DNA from: CAMLQK01 sp964654135
Lineage (GTDB): Bacteria; Patescibacteriota; Saccharimonadia; Saccharimonadales; UBA4665
Length of the DNA: 64,000 bases
Assembly (NCBI GenBank): GCA_964654135.1
Contig: CAZZHV010000001.1
Span: 30,967 to 94,966 of the forward strand
Direction: 5' to 3'
Positions 10,310 to 19,347 of this stretch are shown piece after piece. The notes below the pieces were generated by a model. That model had not been told where the DNA came from and made no database searches. It was given only the letters and a program-made list of their open reading frames with translations. Positions within the stretch are counted from its first letter, which is position 1; each line of letters opens with the position of its first letter. The position numbers and the translations under genes were made by a program.

Positions 10310-11060
10310 AATCAAACCAGCTAGCGGCTTTTCACGCATTGCGCATATTTCTTTGAATGCATTGCTTCCGCTTATCGTATTTATTCTTGTTCGTATTGAT
10401 TTCGTTCAGCTAGCTTTAATTATTATCCTGTTAAGTAAATGGCGTATGCTAGCGGTTCGCCCGCGTTTTTGGCCAGCTAACATACGAGCTAATGCCGTAG
10501 ATATTATGGTGAGCGTTTCGCTCCTCCTGTTTATGGCAAACAGCTCGAGTCAGACTTGGCAATTGGTGTGGGCGATATCGTACAGCGTATGGCTGATTGT
10601 GATTAAGCCGGCATCATCACAGCTGATGATGTCTGCACAGGCTATGATAGGGCTTCTATGCGGTCTTATGGCACTTTCAACAGGCTGGGTAACCGCACCA
10701 TTGTACGGTTTGGTTATCGCAACTGGAATTATCTGTTATGTTGCGGCGCATCACTTCTTTGATAGTTATGATGAACCGTATGCGCGACTACTGTCGTATA
10801 TGTGGGGATATTTCGGTGCTGCCTTAATGTTTGTTTTGGGCCACGGACTTATCTTTTACCCCAACAAAGCCACTGGTTTTATCTCACAGCCAACAATATT
10901 ACTACTAACATTGGGCTATGGTTTAGCAGTTTTGTACTACTGCGACCACGCTAACAAGCTCACGAAATTTGTCAAAATGCAGACGCTTTTCGTTATGCTT
11001 GCAGTGGTGCTCATAATGACAATCTCGCTTGTTGTACGTTTGCAGAATCTGATCGTATAA
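10290..11060 (+). CDS. Polytopic membrane protein of unknown function
   Basis: This 256-residue protein has about eight hydrophobic segments and no soluble domain (for example LNALLPLIVFILVRIDFVQLA early and FVMLAVVLIMTISLVVRLQ at the end). It starts inside the end of the LCP gene and precedes htrA, so it is probably part of an envelope operon. I recognise no family motif. A GTG at 10284 is the alternative start. Confidence 0.75.
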   Translation: MRPLIAKIKPASGFSRIAHISLNALLPLIVFILVRIDFVQLALIIILLSKWRMLAVRPRFWPANIRANAVDIMVSVSLLLFMANSSSQTWQLVWAISYSVWLIVIKPASSQLMMSAQAMIGLLCGLMALSTGWVTAPLYGLVIATGIICYVAAHHFFDSYDEPYARLLSYMWGYFGAALMFVLGHGLIFYPNKATGFISQPTILLLTLGYGLAVLYYCDHANKLTKFVKMQTLFVMLAVVLIMTISLVVRLQNLIV

Positions 11061-11087
11061 CAGCGCAGACTTAGCCGAGGGAGGGGT

Positions 11088-12428
11088 ATGGAAGCTTCAG
11101 AAAAACCTGAAAAAACCGAAAACACAGAGACAACATCATCCGACGATGCGTCGGCACAAAAGCCGATAACGTTTACTCCGGGTGAAAGCGCGCGCAAACC
11201 ATTTATGCCTCAAAAGCCGGAGCCAAAGCCACAGCCAAAGATGGACGAGGGCCAACCGCACCACATACCACCTCGTAAGGTAAAGATATTGGCGCTTGCA
11301 ATGCTCTTTATCTTGAGCATCTCTTCGGGTTTTGGCGGCGCATGGCTCTTTACGCACAACGACGATGCTACCGATAGCAATACTCAGAAAATTGAGCTCA
11401 AGACTCAGGGGCAGCTTATAAGTAGCATTGCTCAGAATGTTGGGCAGAGTGTAGTTTCGGTTGAAGTAACCTCAACATCTAATGTTAACGGCGATAACTT
11501 TTTTGGCTTTGGTCAACAGGGAACGACACAGCAGAGCGCCGGCACAGGTATTATTTTGACATCTGACGGGCTTATCGTTACAAACCGCCACGTAGTGCCT
11601 TCTGGTACTCAGAAAGTTAGCGTGACACTCTCGGATGGCACCACCTATGATGATGTCAAAGTTGTCGGACGTACTAGCAGTTCTGACAGCCTCGATATAG
11701 CCTTTTTGCAGGTCCAAGACACCAAAGGCAAGAAGCTACCAGCAGCGCAGATTGGTGATTCGAGTAAAGTAAAAGTCGGCGACTCAGTGGTGGCTATCGG
11801 CAACGCTCTCGGACAATTCCAGAACACTGTAACCTCTGGTATTATTTCGGGCCATGGCCGCAGTGTCGAAGCAAGCGACGGTAGTGGCTCGGGTAGTGAA
11901 AACCTCGAGGATCTTTTTCAGACAGACGCAGCAATCAACGAGGGTAACTCTGGTGGACCACTCGTTAACCTAGAGGGCCAGGTTATCGGTATTAACACCG
12001 CAGTTGCAACAGATTCGCAGAATATTGGTTTCGCAATCCCTATCAACGATGTCACGGGTCTCATTAACAGTGTTAAGGAAACCGGCAAACTCCAGCGCCC
12101 TTACCTTGGTGTCGTATATGTCTCGCTAACAGACGATATATCTAAGCAATACGACCTTAGCGCCACTCGCGGTGCATATATTCCACCGTCAAATGTTCTC
12201 GGCGAAGATACAGTTGTCGATGGCAGCCCAGCAGCCAAAGCTGGTATCAAAGAAGGTGACATTATTACCAAAATTGGTAGCACGACTGTAGATCAGAACA
12301 CGAGCCTTACAAGTGTACTTGGCAAACACAGTGTTGGTGACGAAGTGACACTCACGATTAATCGCAAGGGTAAGACCATTACGATTAACGTCACGCTCGG
12401 CACTGCGCCGTCTGACAGCAGTAGCTAA
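11088..12428 (+). CDS. htrA: HtrA/DegP-type serine protease with PDZ domain
   Basis: The 446-residue protein has a Pro/Lys-rich cytosolic N-terminus, one membrane anchor at about residues 65-87 (ILALAMLFILSISSGFGGAW), a trypsin-like domain with triad residues in VTNRHVV (His), LDIAFLQV (Asp) and NEGNSGGPL (Ser), and one C-terminal PDZ domain (VDGSPAAKAGIKEGDIITKIG). It degrades or refolds damaged exported proteins on the outer face of the membrane. ATG follows GAGGGAGGGGT, a strong ribosome binding site. A terminator follows directly. Confidence 0.95.
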   Translation: MEASEKPEKTENTETTSSDDASAQKPITFTPGESARKPFMPQKPEPKPQPKMDEGQPHHIPPRKVKILALAMLFILSISSGFGGAWLFTHNDDATDSNTQKIELKTQGQLISSIAQNVGQSVVSVEVTSTSNVNGDNFFGFGQQGTTQQSAGTGIILTSDGLIVTNRHVVPSGTQKVSVTLSDGTTYDDVKVVGRTSSSDSLDIAFLQVQDTKGKKLPAAQIGDSSKVKVGDSVVAIGNALGQFQNTVTSGIISGHGRSVEASDGSGSGSENLEDLFQTDAAINEGNSGGPLVNLEGQVIGINTAVATDSQNIGFAIPINDVTGLINSVKETGKLQRPYLGVVYVSLTDDISKQYDLSATRGAYIPPSNVLGEDTVVDGSPAAKAGIKEGDIITKIGSTTVDQNTSLTSVLGKHSVGDEVTLTINRKGKTITINVTLGTAPSDSSS

Positions 12429-12449
12429 TATAACAAGCTAGCGTATTCA

Positions 12450-12478
12450 AAAAACAGCCCCGCTTAGGGGCTGTTTTG
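12450..12478. terminator. Terminator after htrA
   Basis: AAAACAGCCCC / GGGGCTGTTTT hairpin with a 5-nt loop and flanking A/T tracts; it can act for the convergent prmC transcript too. Confidence 0.9.
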
Positions 12479-12500
12479 GTATAACCACTAGCCTACAGGG

Positions 12501-13307
12501 CTAAAGGCTAAAGAGTTGTATAAAGTCCTCAGTCTTTTCGAGAATGTAACCATTATTACGAGCTAGCTGTGCCATTGCGTGGTGCTGGCTTGGTAGCGAC
12601 TCAGTAATGACATATTGTGGTTTGTCTGTAGTCTCGCCAAGTTGTTTCCATAATGCTCGGTAATGGTCGAGGCCGTCCGGACCAGAAAAGAGTGCAAGTG
12701 CTGGTTCGAAATGGGCTGCTTTATTAATTGGATAACTTTCTGGCACATAGGGAAGGTTGGTCATAACGACATCGCAGGCCTCTGGCAGGGCGTTGAGTAC
12801 ATTTAGCGGTGCAACTGAAACATTTTGTGCACCAAGCTGTTCACTATTTTTGTGTGCCACTTCCAGGGCTAACTCGTCAATATCATAGAGCGTAACAGAG
12901 GTAGAAGGGAGCTCTAGAGCGACCGTAATACCAATGCAACCCGATCCCGTACCGATGTCGGCAATGCGTGTATCAGGTTTAAGCGGCAACGCCTTTGCGA
13001 GATCGATAATTGCTTCGGTTTCGGGCCGTGGTACCAGAACGTGCTCCGAAACAATAAATTCTCGACCATAAAACATGACCGTGCCACGAATATAAGCTAA
13101 GGGAATATGCTGAGCTCGCTTTGTGATGGCAGCAGCTAGCCTTTGAGCGTCATTGGCTGTCAACGTGTCTTCGGGGTGGGCAATAATGCTTGCGCGGTCT
13201 ACAGAAAGCGCATCTTCAAGCAAAATCAGGCAATCAAGACGTGCAGTTTGAATACCCGCCTGCGTAAGTTGATTCGTTGCCTCAGCAAGGAAATCACCGA
13301 TAGTCAC
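12501..13307 (-). CDS. prmC: Release factor glutamine methyltransferase PrmC
   Basis: This 268-residue SAM-dependent methyltransferase modifies the Gln of the GGQ motif of release factors. The SAM-binding motif is IADIGTGSGCIG, and the active-site loop reads TNLPYVPES, the NPPY position carrying Leu for the first Pro. The start is GTG at 13307, 2 nt after the prfA stop, so it is co-transcribed with its substrate gene. The N-terminal helical domain is present and the length is normal. Confidence 0.93.
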   Translation of the reverse strand: MTIGDFLAEATNQLTQAGIQTARLDCLILLEDALSVDRASIIAHPEDTLTANDAQRLAAAITKRAQHIPLAYIRGTVMFYGREFIVSEHVLVPRPETEAIIDLAKALPLKPDTRIADIGTGSGCIGITVALELPSTSVTLYDIDELALEVAHKNSEQLGAQNVSVAPLNVLNALPEACDVVMTNLPYVPESYPINKAAHFEPALALFSGPDGLDHYRALWKQLGETTDKPQYVITESLPSQHHAMAQLARNNGYILEKTEDFIQLFSL

Positions 13308-13309
13308 AC

Positions 13310-14371
13310 TTAGCCTTCGTTGTTGAGGAGCTGACGCTCGTATGATTGTAGCTGTTCGATAAGGTCATCGATTTCGCCGTTGAGTGCAGCGGGGATGTTG
13401 CTTCGTGAGTAGCCAATACGGTGGTCGGTAATACGGTCCTGTGGGAAGTTGTAGGTACGGATCTTTTCGGAACGGTCACCAGAACCAATAAGTTTCTTGC
13501 GCGCATCAGAGAGCTGTTTTTGCTCTTCCTCGATCTTGATCGCGAGCAAGCGAGAGCGCAAAACACCCATGGCTTTTTCTTTGTTCTTAATCTGAGACTT
13601 TTCGTCCTGACAGGTAACAATCATGCCAGTCGGCAAATAGGTTATGCGCACGGCAGAGTCGGTGGTGTTAACTGACTGGCCACCGTGACCGCTTGAACGG
13701 TAAACGTCGATGCGCAAATCACTCGGGTTGATCTCAATATCCGTTTCCTCAGCCTCCGGCAATACAGAAACGGTCGCAGTAGAAGTGTGGATACGACCCT
13801 GAGACTCAGTAGATGGTACGCGTTGCACGCGGTGTACGCCGGCTTCAAACTTGAGCTGTTTGTACATGTCTTCGCCACGAACAGCAAAAATAATTTCTTT
13901 AAATCCGCCGACTTCGGAAGGCGATTCGTCGATCAGCTCGACCTTATAGCGATGGCTCTCGGCCCAGCGTACGTACATACGATACAGGTCGGCCGCAAAG
14001 AGACTAGCTTCGTCACCACCAGCGGCAGCACGGACTTCTATAACAACGTCGCGGTCATCATTTGGATCTTTAGGAGTTAGGGCCTCGTGAAGGGCCTCAT
14101 CGTTGCGTGAAGCGGCCTCTGTAAGCTCTTCGAGTTCCATGTTGGCGAGCTCTGCTAGCTCGGCATCGGAGCCTCGGGCAAGCTCCTCTGCGTCGGTACG
14201 CTTGAGTGCTAGGCTTTTGCGCTCGTCGAACAAACCTACGACGTTCTCAAGTTCTTGGCGTCGTTTTGCAAGCTTGGGATATTCTTTGGTACTAAAAATA
14301 CTCGGATCACCATCGATGCGGTTTGCGAGTTCAGATAATTCTTGGCGTAGTGCGGTTTCTTTTTGTTCCAT
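13310..14371 (-). CDS. prfA: Peptide chain release factor 1
   Basis: The 353-residue RF1 recognises UAA/UAG. The GGQ loop is SSGHGGQSVNTTDSAVR, and the anticodon-like region carries PSTESQGR (the PxT type of RF1, against SPF in RF2). The ATG at 14371 follows AAAGGAT and is preferred over the longer reading from 14392. It sits between rpmE and prmC on the same strand. Confidence 0.95.
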   Translation of the reverse strand: MEQKETALRQELSELANRIDGDPSIFSTKEYPKLAKRRQELENVVGLFDERKSLALKRTDAEELARGSDAELAELANMELEELTEAASRNDEALHEALTPKDPNDDRDVVIEVRAAAGGDEASLFAADLYRMYVRWAESHRYKVELIDESPSEVGGFKEIIFAVRGEDMYKQLKFEAGVHRVQRVPSTESQGRIHTSTATVSVLPEAEETDIEINPSDLRIDVYRSSGHGGQSVNTTDSAVRITYLPTGMIVTCQDEKSQIKNKEKAMGVLRSRLLAIKIEEEQKQLSDARKKLIGSGDRSEKIRTYNFPQDRITDHRIGYSRSNIPAALNGEIDDLIEQLQSYERQLLNNEG

Positions 14372-14390
14372 AGGATATCCTTTAGTATAC

Positions 14391-14424
14391 AAAAACCGCT
14401 TGAATTAATGAATCCAAGCGGTTG
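14391..14424 (-). terminator. Terminator/attenuator between rpmE and prfA
   Basis: On the minus strand AACCGCTTG / CAAGCGGTT form a 9-bp stem followed by TTTTTG. It ends rpmE transcription and may let part of it read through into prfA. Confidence 0.8.
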
Positions 14425-14439
14425 GTTTGTGTGACAAAA

Positions 14440-14781
14440 CTAAGCGTTCTTCTTAGTGTCGTTCTTTTCGGCCTTAGCAGCTTTACGAGCGGCTTGCTTC
14501 TTAGCGGCGTTAGCGCGAGTCTCACGTGCAGCCTTAGCAGCTTCAGCGCGAGCCTTGAACTTGTCAACGCGGCCTTCGATGTCGAGTACGCGTTCTTCAC
14601 CTGTAAAGAATGGGTGAGAGGCGCTGGTAATGTGTACCTTAACCAATGGGTACTCGGTACCGTCAGTCCACTTAATGGTTTCTTCGGTTGCCACAGTTGA
14701 ACGGGTCAAGAACGAAAACTCGTTGTTTAGGTCCTGAAACACCACTGGGCGATAGTTAGTAGGGTGTAGTGCTTTCTTCAT
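14440..14781 (-). CDS. rpmE: 50S ribosomal protein L31 with basic C-terminal tail
   Basis: The first ~75 residues match L31 (MKKALHPTNYRPVVFQD..., SHPFFTGEERVLD.EGRV). No zinc-ligand CxxC pair is present, so it is of the zinc-free (type B-like) form. A tail of about 40 residues rich in Ala, Lys and Arg extends it to 113 residues, longer than the usual 70-90; such basic tails probably bind rRNA. Confidence 0.9.
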   Translation of the reverse strand: MKKALHPTNYRPVVFQDLNNEFSFLTRSTVATEETIKWTDGTEYPLVKVHITSASHPFFTGEERVLDIEGRVDKFKARAEAAKAARETRANAAKKQAARKAAKAEKNDTKKNA

Positions 14782-14841
14782 AATCCAATGTATTGTATCT
14801 GTTTTTGCAACAATTGTAAAGAGTTGTCCAGATAGGCCTTT

Positions 14842-15888
14842 CTATGCAGGCAAATTGCCTTGTTTTGTAAGCTGTTTAGACTTGTATTTGCTCCAAACAA
14901 CGGCTGCCGCAATAAAGACGAGGCCCAGGGAGCCAACAAGCCATTCTGGTAGCTCAATATGATAGAGCTTGAGAAGCATAACGCTACCCAAGAAGGCGAT
15001 AGCCCAGTGGGCACCGTGCTCGAGGTATGTGTACTTAGCGAGCGCGTTAGACTTAACTAGGTGAACGGTCATGGCACGAACCCAGACTGCACCAGCGCCA
15101 AGACCGGCGATAATGAGGATAACACTACTCGTAAGTGCAAAGGCACCGATAACGCCGTCTAGTGAGAAGCTGGCGTCCAAAACCTCGAGGTACATAAAGG
15201 CTGCAAATGCCGCCCAACCAACTTTTTGCTTAACACCAGTGTGACTTTCGGCATTGCCAATGGCTGCGTCGAGTAGGTTTAGGCCGATGTGCAGGGTCAT
15301 GGCTACGATACTTGCCATAAAGACAACAGCGTGGTGCTCTGGCGCGACAGTTGCGTACAGCGCTAGTGATGCGAGCAGCATAATAAAGACAGTTACATTG
15401 TCGAAGCGACCAAGCTTACCGAGGTATTTCTCGAGGTAAGGTAACCAGTGAGTCTTTTTGTGGTAGTCAATAAAGTAACTGAGCGCAATCATAATAAGGA
15501 AGGCGCCACCGAAGGCGTTAATCGCAGGTTCGGCCTTGTGCAACTCATGTTCATATTCATGTGGGTGGTGCAGGGCAAGATTAACGACCTCATGGAAACT
15601 AATACCCGCACTAAACATCACCATAAGAATAGGCAAGGCGAAGCGTACAACAAACACGGCAATAAATACGCCGAGCGTCATGAAGATCTTCTGCCACTTA
15701 GGCGACATAGTTTTGAGCACCTTACTGTTAACCACAGCATTGTCGGCACTGAAGGTTGTTTCGAGGACCGTCAATACAATAACGGTAAAGAGGGCACTAA
15801 CACCTTGCTTCCAGCCAACGGCTGCCCAAATTAAAATCGTCGCCGTAGCGGCGAACCAATAAATCTTAGCTAATTCTTTGAATGTCAT
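14842..15888 (-). CDS. TerC/DUF475-type integral membrane protein
   Basis: This 348-residue protein has about nine membrane segments and the family signature VLTVLETTFSADNAVV plus a second acidic pair in VLDASFSLDGVIGAFAL. TerC-family proteins are proposed metal (Mn) exporters, and classical members sit in tellurite-resistance operons with TerD. A TerD-like cassette gene (16123-16860) starts divergently 230 bp away. Confidence 0.88.
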   Translation of the reverse strand: MTFKELAKIYWFAATATILIWAAVGWKQGVSALFTVIVLTVLETTFSADNAVVNSKVLKTMSPKWQKIFMTLGVFIAVFVVRFALPILMVMFSAGISFHEVVNLALHHPHEYEHELHKAEPAINAFGGAFLIMIALSYFIDYHKKTHWLPYLEKYLGKLGRFDNVTVFIMLLASLALYATVAPEHHAVVFMASIVAMTLHIGLNLLDAAIGNAESHTGVKQKVGWAAFAAFMYLEVLDASFSLDGVIGAFALTSSVILIIAGLGAGAVWVRAMTVHLVKSNALAKYTYLEHGAHWAIAFLGSVMLLKLYHIELPEWLVGSLGLVFIAAAVVWSKYKSKQLTKQGNLPA

Positions 15889-16008
15889 GGCTTTAGCATA
15901 GCTTTTCCTGAGGCCATAAACAAGGGCAGAGCAGAGGTTCTTCAGATAACCCTCAGGAGCATAAAAACATAAGCATTTACCTCTGTTAAAACCTTTTTTA
16001 AAATATTG

Positions 16009-16037
16009 TTGACAAAATGCAAATAGGTTGGTAAATT
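16009..16037 (+). promoter_or_regulatory. Promoter of cassette A
   Basis: TTGACA (16009-16014), 17-bp spacer, TAAATT (16032-16037). The leader (about 16044-16122) holds two small hairpins, TTCGC-atccc-GCGAA at 16051-16065 and CTCAC-gtacat-GTGAG at 16090-16105, the second just upstream of the start codon. Confidence 0.75.
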
Positions 16038-16082
16038 AGGTCTCATGTAGTTCGCATCCCGCGAATCTATGCACCACAACAA

Positions 16083-17044
16083 CCTACCCCTCACGTACAT
16101 GTGAGAGAATGGAACGGCAGAAATGTCCGTTTACGGCAACGACGCCTTCGGCAACCGGCCCACCCAGCCCGGCATCGACATGACCAAGAACCCGCTCGAC
16201 CCGGCCCTCGACCTCGACAAGATCGGCACGGCCTACCCGGTTCTCACCGGCACCAAGCGGCTCTACGTCACCTGGCGTGCCGAGGGCGGCGGCTTCATGC
16301 GTGGCGGCGCCATCGACCTCAACGCCTTCGCGGCTGTCTTCGACACCGACAAGAGCGTGGTCGCGGCCTGCCACGACGACGACAAGCGCGCCATCGGCGG
16401 TGCCCTGGTCTACGGTGGCAACACCAAGGCCAAGAAGGGCAAGAGCGCCAAGGAGTACGTCCGCGTCAACTTCGACAGCCTGCTCGGCCGCGAGGAGTGC
16501 GACGACCTGGTCTTCGGTGCAACGTGCCTGACCAACCCGCTCGCGCTCTCCAAGGTCGCCGAGCTCCAGGTGCTGATCACCGAGGACAGCGACGACGTCG
16601 ACATCGACGCCGAGGACCAGACCACCGCGTCCGGCATCGTCATCCCCGGCCGACTCCGGTCGATCGAGGGCTCCCCCACCGCGGCGCTGTTCTACCGAGT
16701 GCACCTCGGCAAGGGCGACAGCCAGGCCTACCTGCGGCGCGTCAAGGACAGCACCACCGTCACCCCGGTGCGCGGCGCCGACTACAAGCAGACGTGGAGG
16801 AGCATCCTCGGCGACCTGCGCGGAGCCGTCCAGCGTCCGATGTTCGAGGCAGCCGCCTGATCATCCGGCCGCCGGCCAACCTTCCTTCCATCTCAACACC
16901 CCCCACATTGGGAGGAAACTGCACAATCTGTCCTCACGGACAAGCAACATGTACACGGGTAGGGGCCTGACAATTTCACCTCCGGGTGAATGACTCTGGC
17001 ACCGGATGGCGCTTCGAAATCAACACTGCTTCGAAGCGCCATCC
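16083..17044 (+). repeat. Cassette A end repeats and 3' hairpin
   Basis: GGATGGCGCTTCGAA (17004-17018) is perfectly inverted at 17030-17044, a 15-bp stem with an 11-nt loop. Smaller hairpins precede it (TGTCC-tcac-GGACA and TCACC...GGTGA). The leader stretch at 16083-16102 (CCTACCC...GTACATGT) recurs inverted at 16947-16965, imperfectly. Confidence 0.65.
16123..16860 (+). CDS. TerD-like protein, GC-rich cassette A gene
   Basis: The 245-residue soluble protein has codon use far more GC-rich than its neighbours (mostly C or G in third positions). The order GGAIDLNAFAAVFDTDKSVV, an acidic DDDKRAIGG stretch, YVRVNFDSL, ECDDLVF and KVAELQVLITED resembles the TerD fold (FDLDASAFLL, acidic Ca sites, VDL..IP..I..V.F.V.I). 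The resemblance is by eye only and the calcium-site acidic residues are not fully conserved. ATG at 16123 has a weak purine-rich site (GAGAG). It is the only gene in its island, with its own promoter and terminator. The nearby terC supports a stress-resistance link (inference). Confidence 0.5.
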   Translation: MSVYGNDAFGNRPTQPGIDMTKNPLDPALDLDKIGTAYPVLTGTKRLYVTWRAEGGGFMRGGAIDLNAFAAVFDTDKSVVAACHDDDKRAIGGALVYGGNTKAKKGKSAKEYVRVNFDSLLGREECDDLVFGATCLTNPLALSKVAELQVLITEDSDDVDIDAEDQTTASGIVIPGRLRSIEGSPTAALFYRVHLGKGDSQAYLRRVKDSTTVTPVRGADYKQTWRSILGDLRGAVQRPMFEAAA

Positions 17045-17079
17045 ACCCTACAACCCACAATTATTTTGATTATTATCCG

Positions 17080-17108
17080 AAAGACCAAAACCGTATTTGG
17101 TCTTTTTT
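17080..17108 (+). terminator. Terminator of cassette A
   Basis: AAGACCAAA / TTTGGTCTT 9-bp stem followed by TTTTT. Confidence 0.9.
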
Positions 17109-17133
17109 TGATGCCAAAAACACGCGACATATA

Positions 17134-17164
17134 ATAATGGACAAATTAGCCAAATTATGCTAAT
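17134..17164 (+). promoter_or_regulatory. Promoter with A-rich leader for the 554-aa gene
   Basis: TGGACA and TAATGT are separated by 17 bp, followed by an A-rich, G-poor leader. Matching arrangements precede 54519 and 61442. Confidence 0.5.
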
Positions 17165-17193
17165 GTTTATATATAAAACCCTAAAACAAAAAA

Positions 17194-18858
17194 ATGCCCG
17201 AACAGCTTCCATATGACCACGATGAACATGACGAAGACTCGTACACTTTAGACGAGTCCTATGACTGGCATGAAGAAACTTTATACCCCGAAGAGTCAGC
17301 CTTTCAGGTTGCTACGGCAAAAATTCACAAGGATCTCGCGGACTACCAGCAAACCGAAGACCCTACCTATCGAAAGACAATTACCGATAGGATTGATCTT
17401 CAGCTAGGTGCGTATATGGGCGCCATGAGTATGGGCGACTATGAACCACAAGATCTAGCTGGGGGTGTTAAAGCGCTAGGCTCTATTTTGCGCGTTACCG
17501 GTCAGAATGAGTACAAGCTGCTGGAGTTGTTTCCGGACAGTGTAGTCCAAGAGGCATACCGAGATGACCCCGCTGATATTGACGCGATGCTTGAGGATGC
17601 TGTTACCACTGCAACCAGCTGGGAGCTCGAAGTTAAAGACACGCTGCAGGCAACTGAATATCAAGAAATTATCGAGACATATCAGCTTGCAGCTGGAATT
17701 GATCACGGTCTAATGTATACATTGCGCGAAGGCGGTGTTCCTCGCGAGGATCTACCCGAATATCTGAAGCCGCTTGTTGCTGATAAAGATTTTGCTTTCG
17801 TAGCTGTAAAAGATGTAAACGGCGTGGAGTATGGCAAAGACGGCGAAAAAGAGACGCCACAGGAACAGATGAACCGTTTGCGCGTTATCGAACGCGAACT
17901 CCTTGAAGGCGTATGCGGCATACCGACTGGCATAGCTAAACAGACACGTATGGCAATCGAAAAACGTACGCTTAAGCGCGACGAAGACGGTTTTCCTATC
18001 GCCATGACGAGCCCAGACGCCGGCATCGACACTGCGAACTGGCATCGAACTATGGCTGCTATTGCGGAATCCACCAAGGACTTGTCGTCGAAAGACCTGC
18101 AAGATCTCTATGACGCAGCCAATATCGTTAACTTTGACCGCTATAGCAGCGAGCAGCTCCAGCGAACGCTTAAAGCGTTTCGGGGTGATCCCGAAACTAT
18201 CAAACACCTAAAGGCCGGCGACGTTGCATTTACGATGGTTGATGCCTTCGGAGACTATAATGGTGCACTTAGTGTGGGTAATCTTTTTGATCCCAATGAG
18301 CGTACCATATTTACAGAGGTAAATGCCCCAATCGCTTTCTATCGCCCAATGGTTGAGTTCTATAAGGCTACGGGCGTAAAGCCATCGACACTTGTGATTG
18401 GCGCTCACGGTGCTCCTGGCTCACTCGACTTTAGTAAAGAGGGATTTAATCTAGGCGTGTGGAATAATGTTGGCCTAAACGCCGCAACCCCACAATACGC
18501 TGCTTTTAGTACAAGTTTTGCAAAGTTTATGCGCAAATACACCCAACCTGATAGCAAGACAGGTGAGCGACGGGTAATTATGGCAGCTTGCTCTCAGGCT
18601 TTGCCCGACCCTTACACCAAGCAGAGCCTTCCAGAACAACTTGTTGAACTTACAGACTATGATGATAAGGTAGTTATTAAGGCTGCAAACCAAGTCACTG
18701 CTATCTATAAATATCCAGATGGCCGAACACATTATGTTGATGGGAAAGACCTTTCTGCGCCGCTAGAGACTCACGAGTTCCGCGCACGTCATCCAGCGAT
18801 AGCTCAACATATGGGCAAGCGTGCAGTGCGAGCAATATCCAATAAACCACTAATATAA
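17194..18858 (+). CDS. Putative clan CD (caspase/gingipain-like) cysteine protease, 554 aa
   Basis: The N-terminal 400 residues are acidic, helical and unrecognised. The C-terminal part carries STLVIGAHGAPGSLDFS, then about 70 residues on RRVIMAACSQALPD. A hydrophobic strand ending in HG followed by a strand ending in a small-residue Cys is the His/Cys dyad pattern of clan CD peptidases (gingipain, C80, CHAT). No signal peptide is visible. GC content is native. It sits with the 140-aa gene 13 bp downstream, between cassettes A and B, and may act with it. Catalysis is inference from these motifs; a non-enzymatic role cannot be excluded. Confidence 0.5.
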   Translation: MPEQLPYDHDEHDEDSYTLDESYDWHEETLYPEESAFQVATAKIHKDLADYQQTEDPTYRKTITDRIDLQLGAYMGAMSMGDYEPQDLAGGVKALGSILRVTGQNEYKLLELFPDSVVQEAYRDDPADIDAMLEDAVTTATSWELEVKDTLQATEYQEIIETYQLAAGIDHGLMYTLREGGVPREDLPEYLKPLVADKDFAFVAVKDVNGVEYGKDGEKETPQEQMNRLRVIERELLEGVCGIPTGIAKQTRMAIEKRTLKRDEDGFPIAMTSPDAGIDTANWHRTMAAIAESTKDLSSKDLQDLYDAANIVNFDRYSSEQLQRTLKAFRGDPETIKHLKAGDVAFTMVDAFGDYNGALSVGNLFDPNERTIFTEVNAPIAFYRPMVEFYKATGVKPSTLVIGAHGAPGSLDFSKEGFNLGVWNNVGLNAATPQYAAFSTSFAKFMRKYTQPDSKTGERRVIMAACSQALPDPYTKQSLPEQLVELTDYDDKVVIKAANQVTAIYKYPDGRTHYVDGKDLSAPLETHEFRARHPAIAQHMGKRAVRAISNKPLI

Positions 18859-18871
18859 AAGGACAGATGAC

Positions 18872-19294
18872 ATGAGTGAAAAAGTACGAGTTACATACCA
18901 CGAAGAACGCAACAGCTTCTTAGACCTCAGAAAAGCCGAAGTTACTATGGGTACTGTCCACCTTTCTCGGTTACATCACGGCAAAGAAACACAGGCAGAG
19001 CCACTTGAACTTAAAACTCGCGTTTCGAGGTCAGCTGGCACTTTGGACGCAACTGTTAGCTCTCCAGATATTGCAATTGCCCAAGTAAGCGCTGTCGGAG
19101 AAAATGGGCAAGGACACAATTTTAAGTTTGATGCACATAATACAGACGAACCGCTGGTATACACGCTCGTCGACCAGTCGAGACCCGACGTTTTATTAGA
19201 CCGGCAAGTTGCAACACCCGACCAAGAAGGCTACGCGCTTTTGCGTCAGTTTAACGAGCTGCTTTTTGATGTTATTGAAGATCAAGGCTTGTAG
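18872..19294 (+). CDS. Hypothetical protein, 140 aa
   Basis: A soluble protein without membrane segments, rich in charged residues and beta-type sequence, ending in an acidic helix (LLRQFNELLFDVIEDQGL). ATG follows AAAGGACAG 13 nt after the stop of the putative protease, so the two form an operon. I recognise no family. Confidence 0.7.
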   Translation: MSEKVRVTYHEERNSFLDLRKAEVTMGTVHLSRLHHGKETQAEPLELKTRVSRSAGTLDATVSSPDIAIAQVSAVGENGQGHNFKFDAHNTDEPLVYTLVDQSRPDVLLDRQVATPDQEGYALLRQFNELLFDVIEDQGL

Positions 19295-19301
19295 TTGAGC
19301 A

Positions 19302-19328
19302 CAAAAATAGATCACATTTCTGTGACCT
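19302..19328. terminator. Bidirectional terminator between the 140-aa gene and cassette B
   Basis: AGATCACA / TGTGACCT hairpin with a 4-nt loop; on the minus strand it is followed by ATTTTTG. Confidence 0.7.
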
Positions 19329-19347
19329 GGTAAAAATCTGTTGCTAT

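Noticed and set aside
16084..16704. Long antisense ORF over cassette A (and similar ones over cassettes C, E-J)
   Set aside because: GC-rich genes naturally leave long open frames on the other strand; these lack ribosome sites and have low-complexity products.
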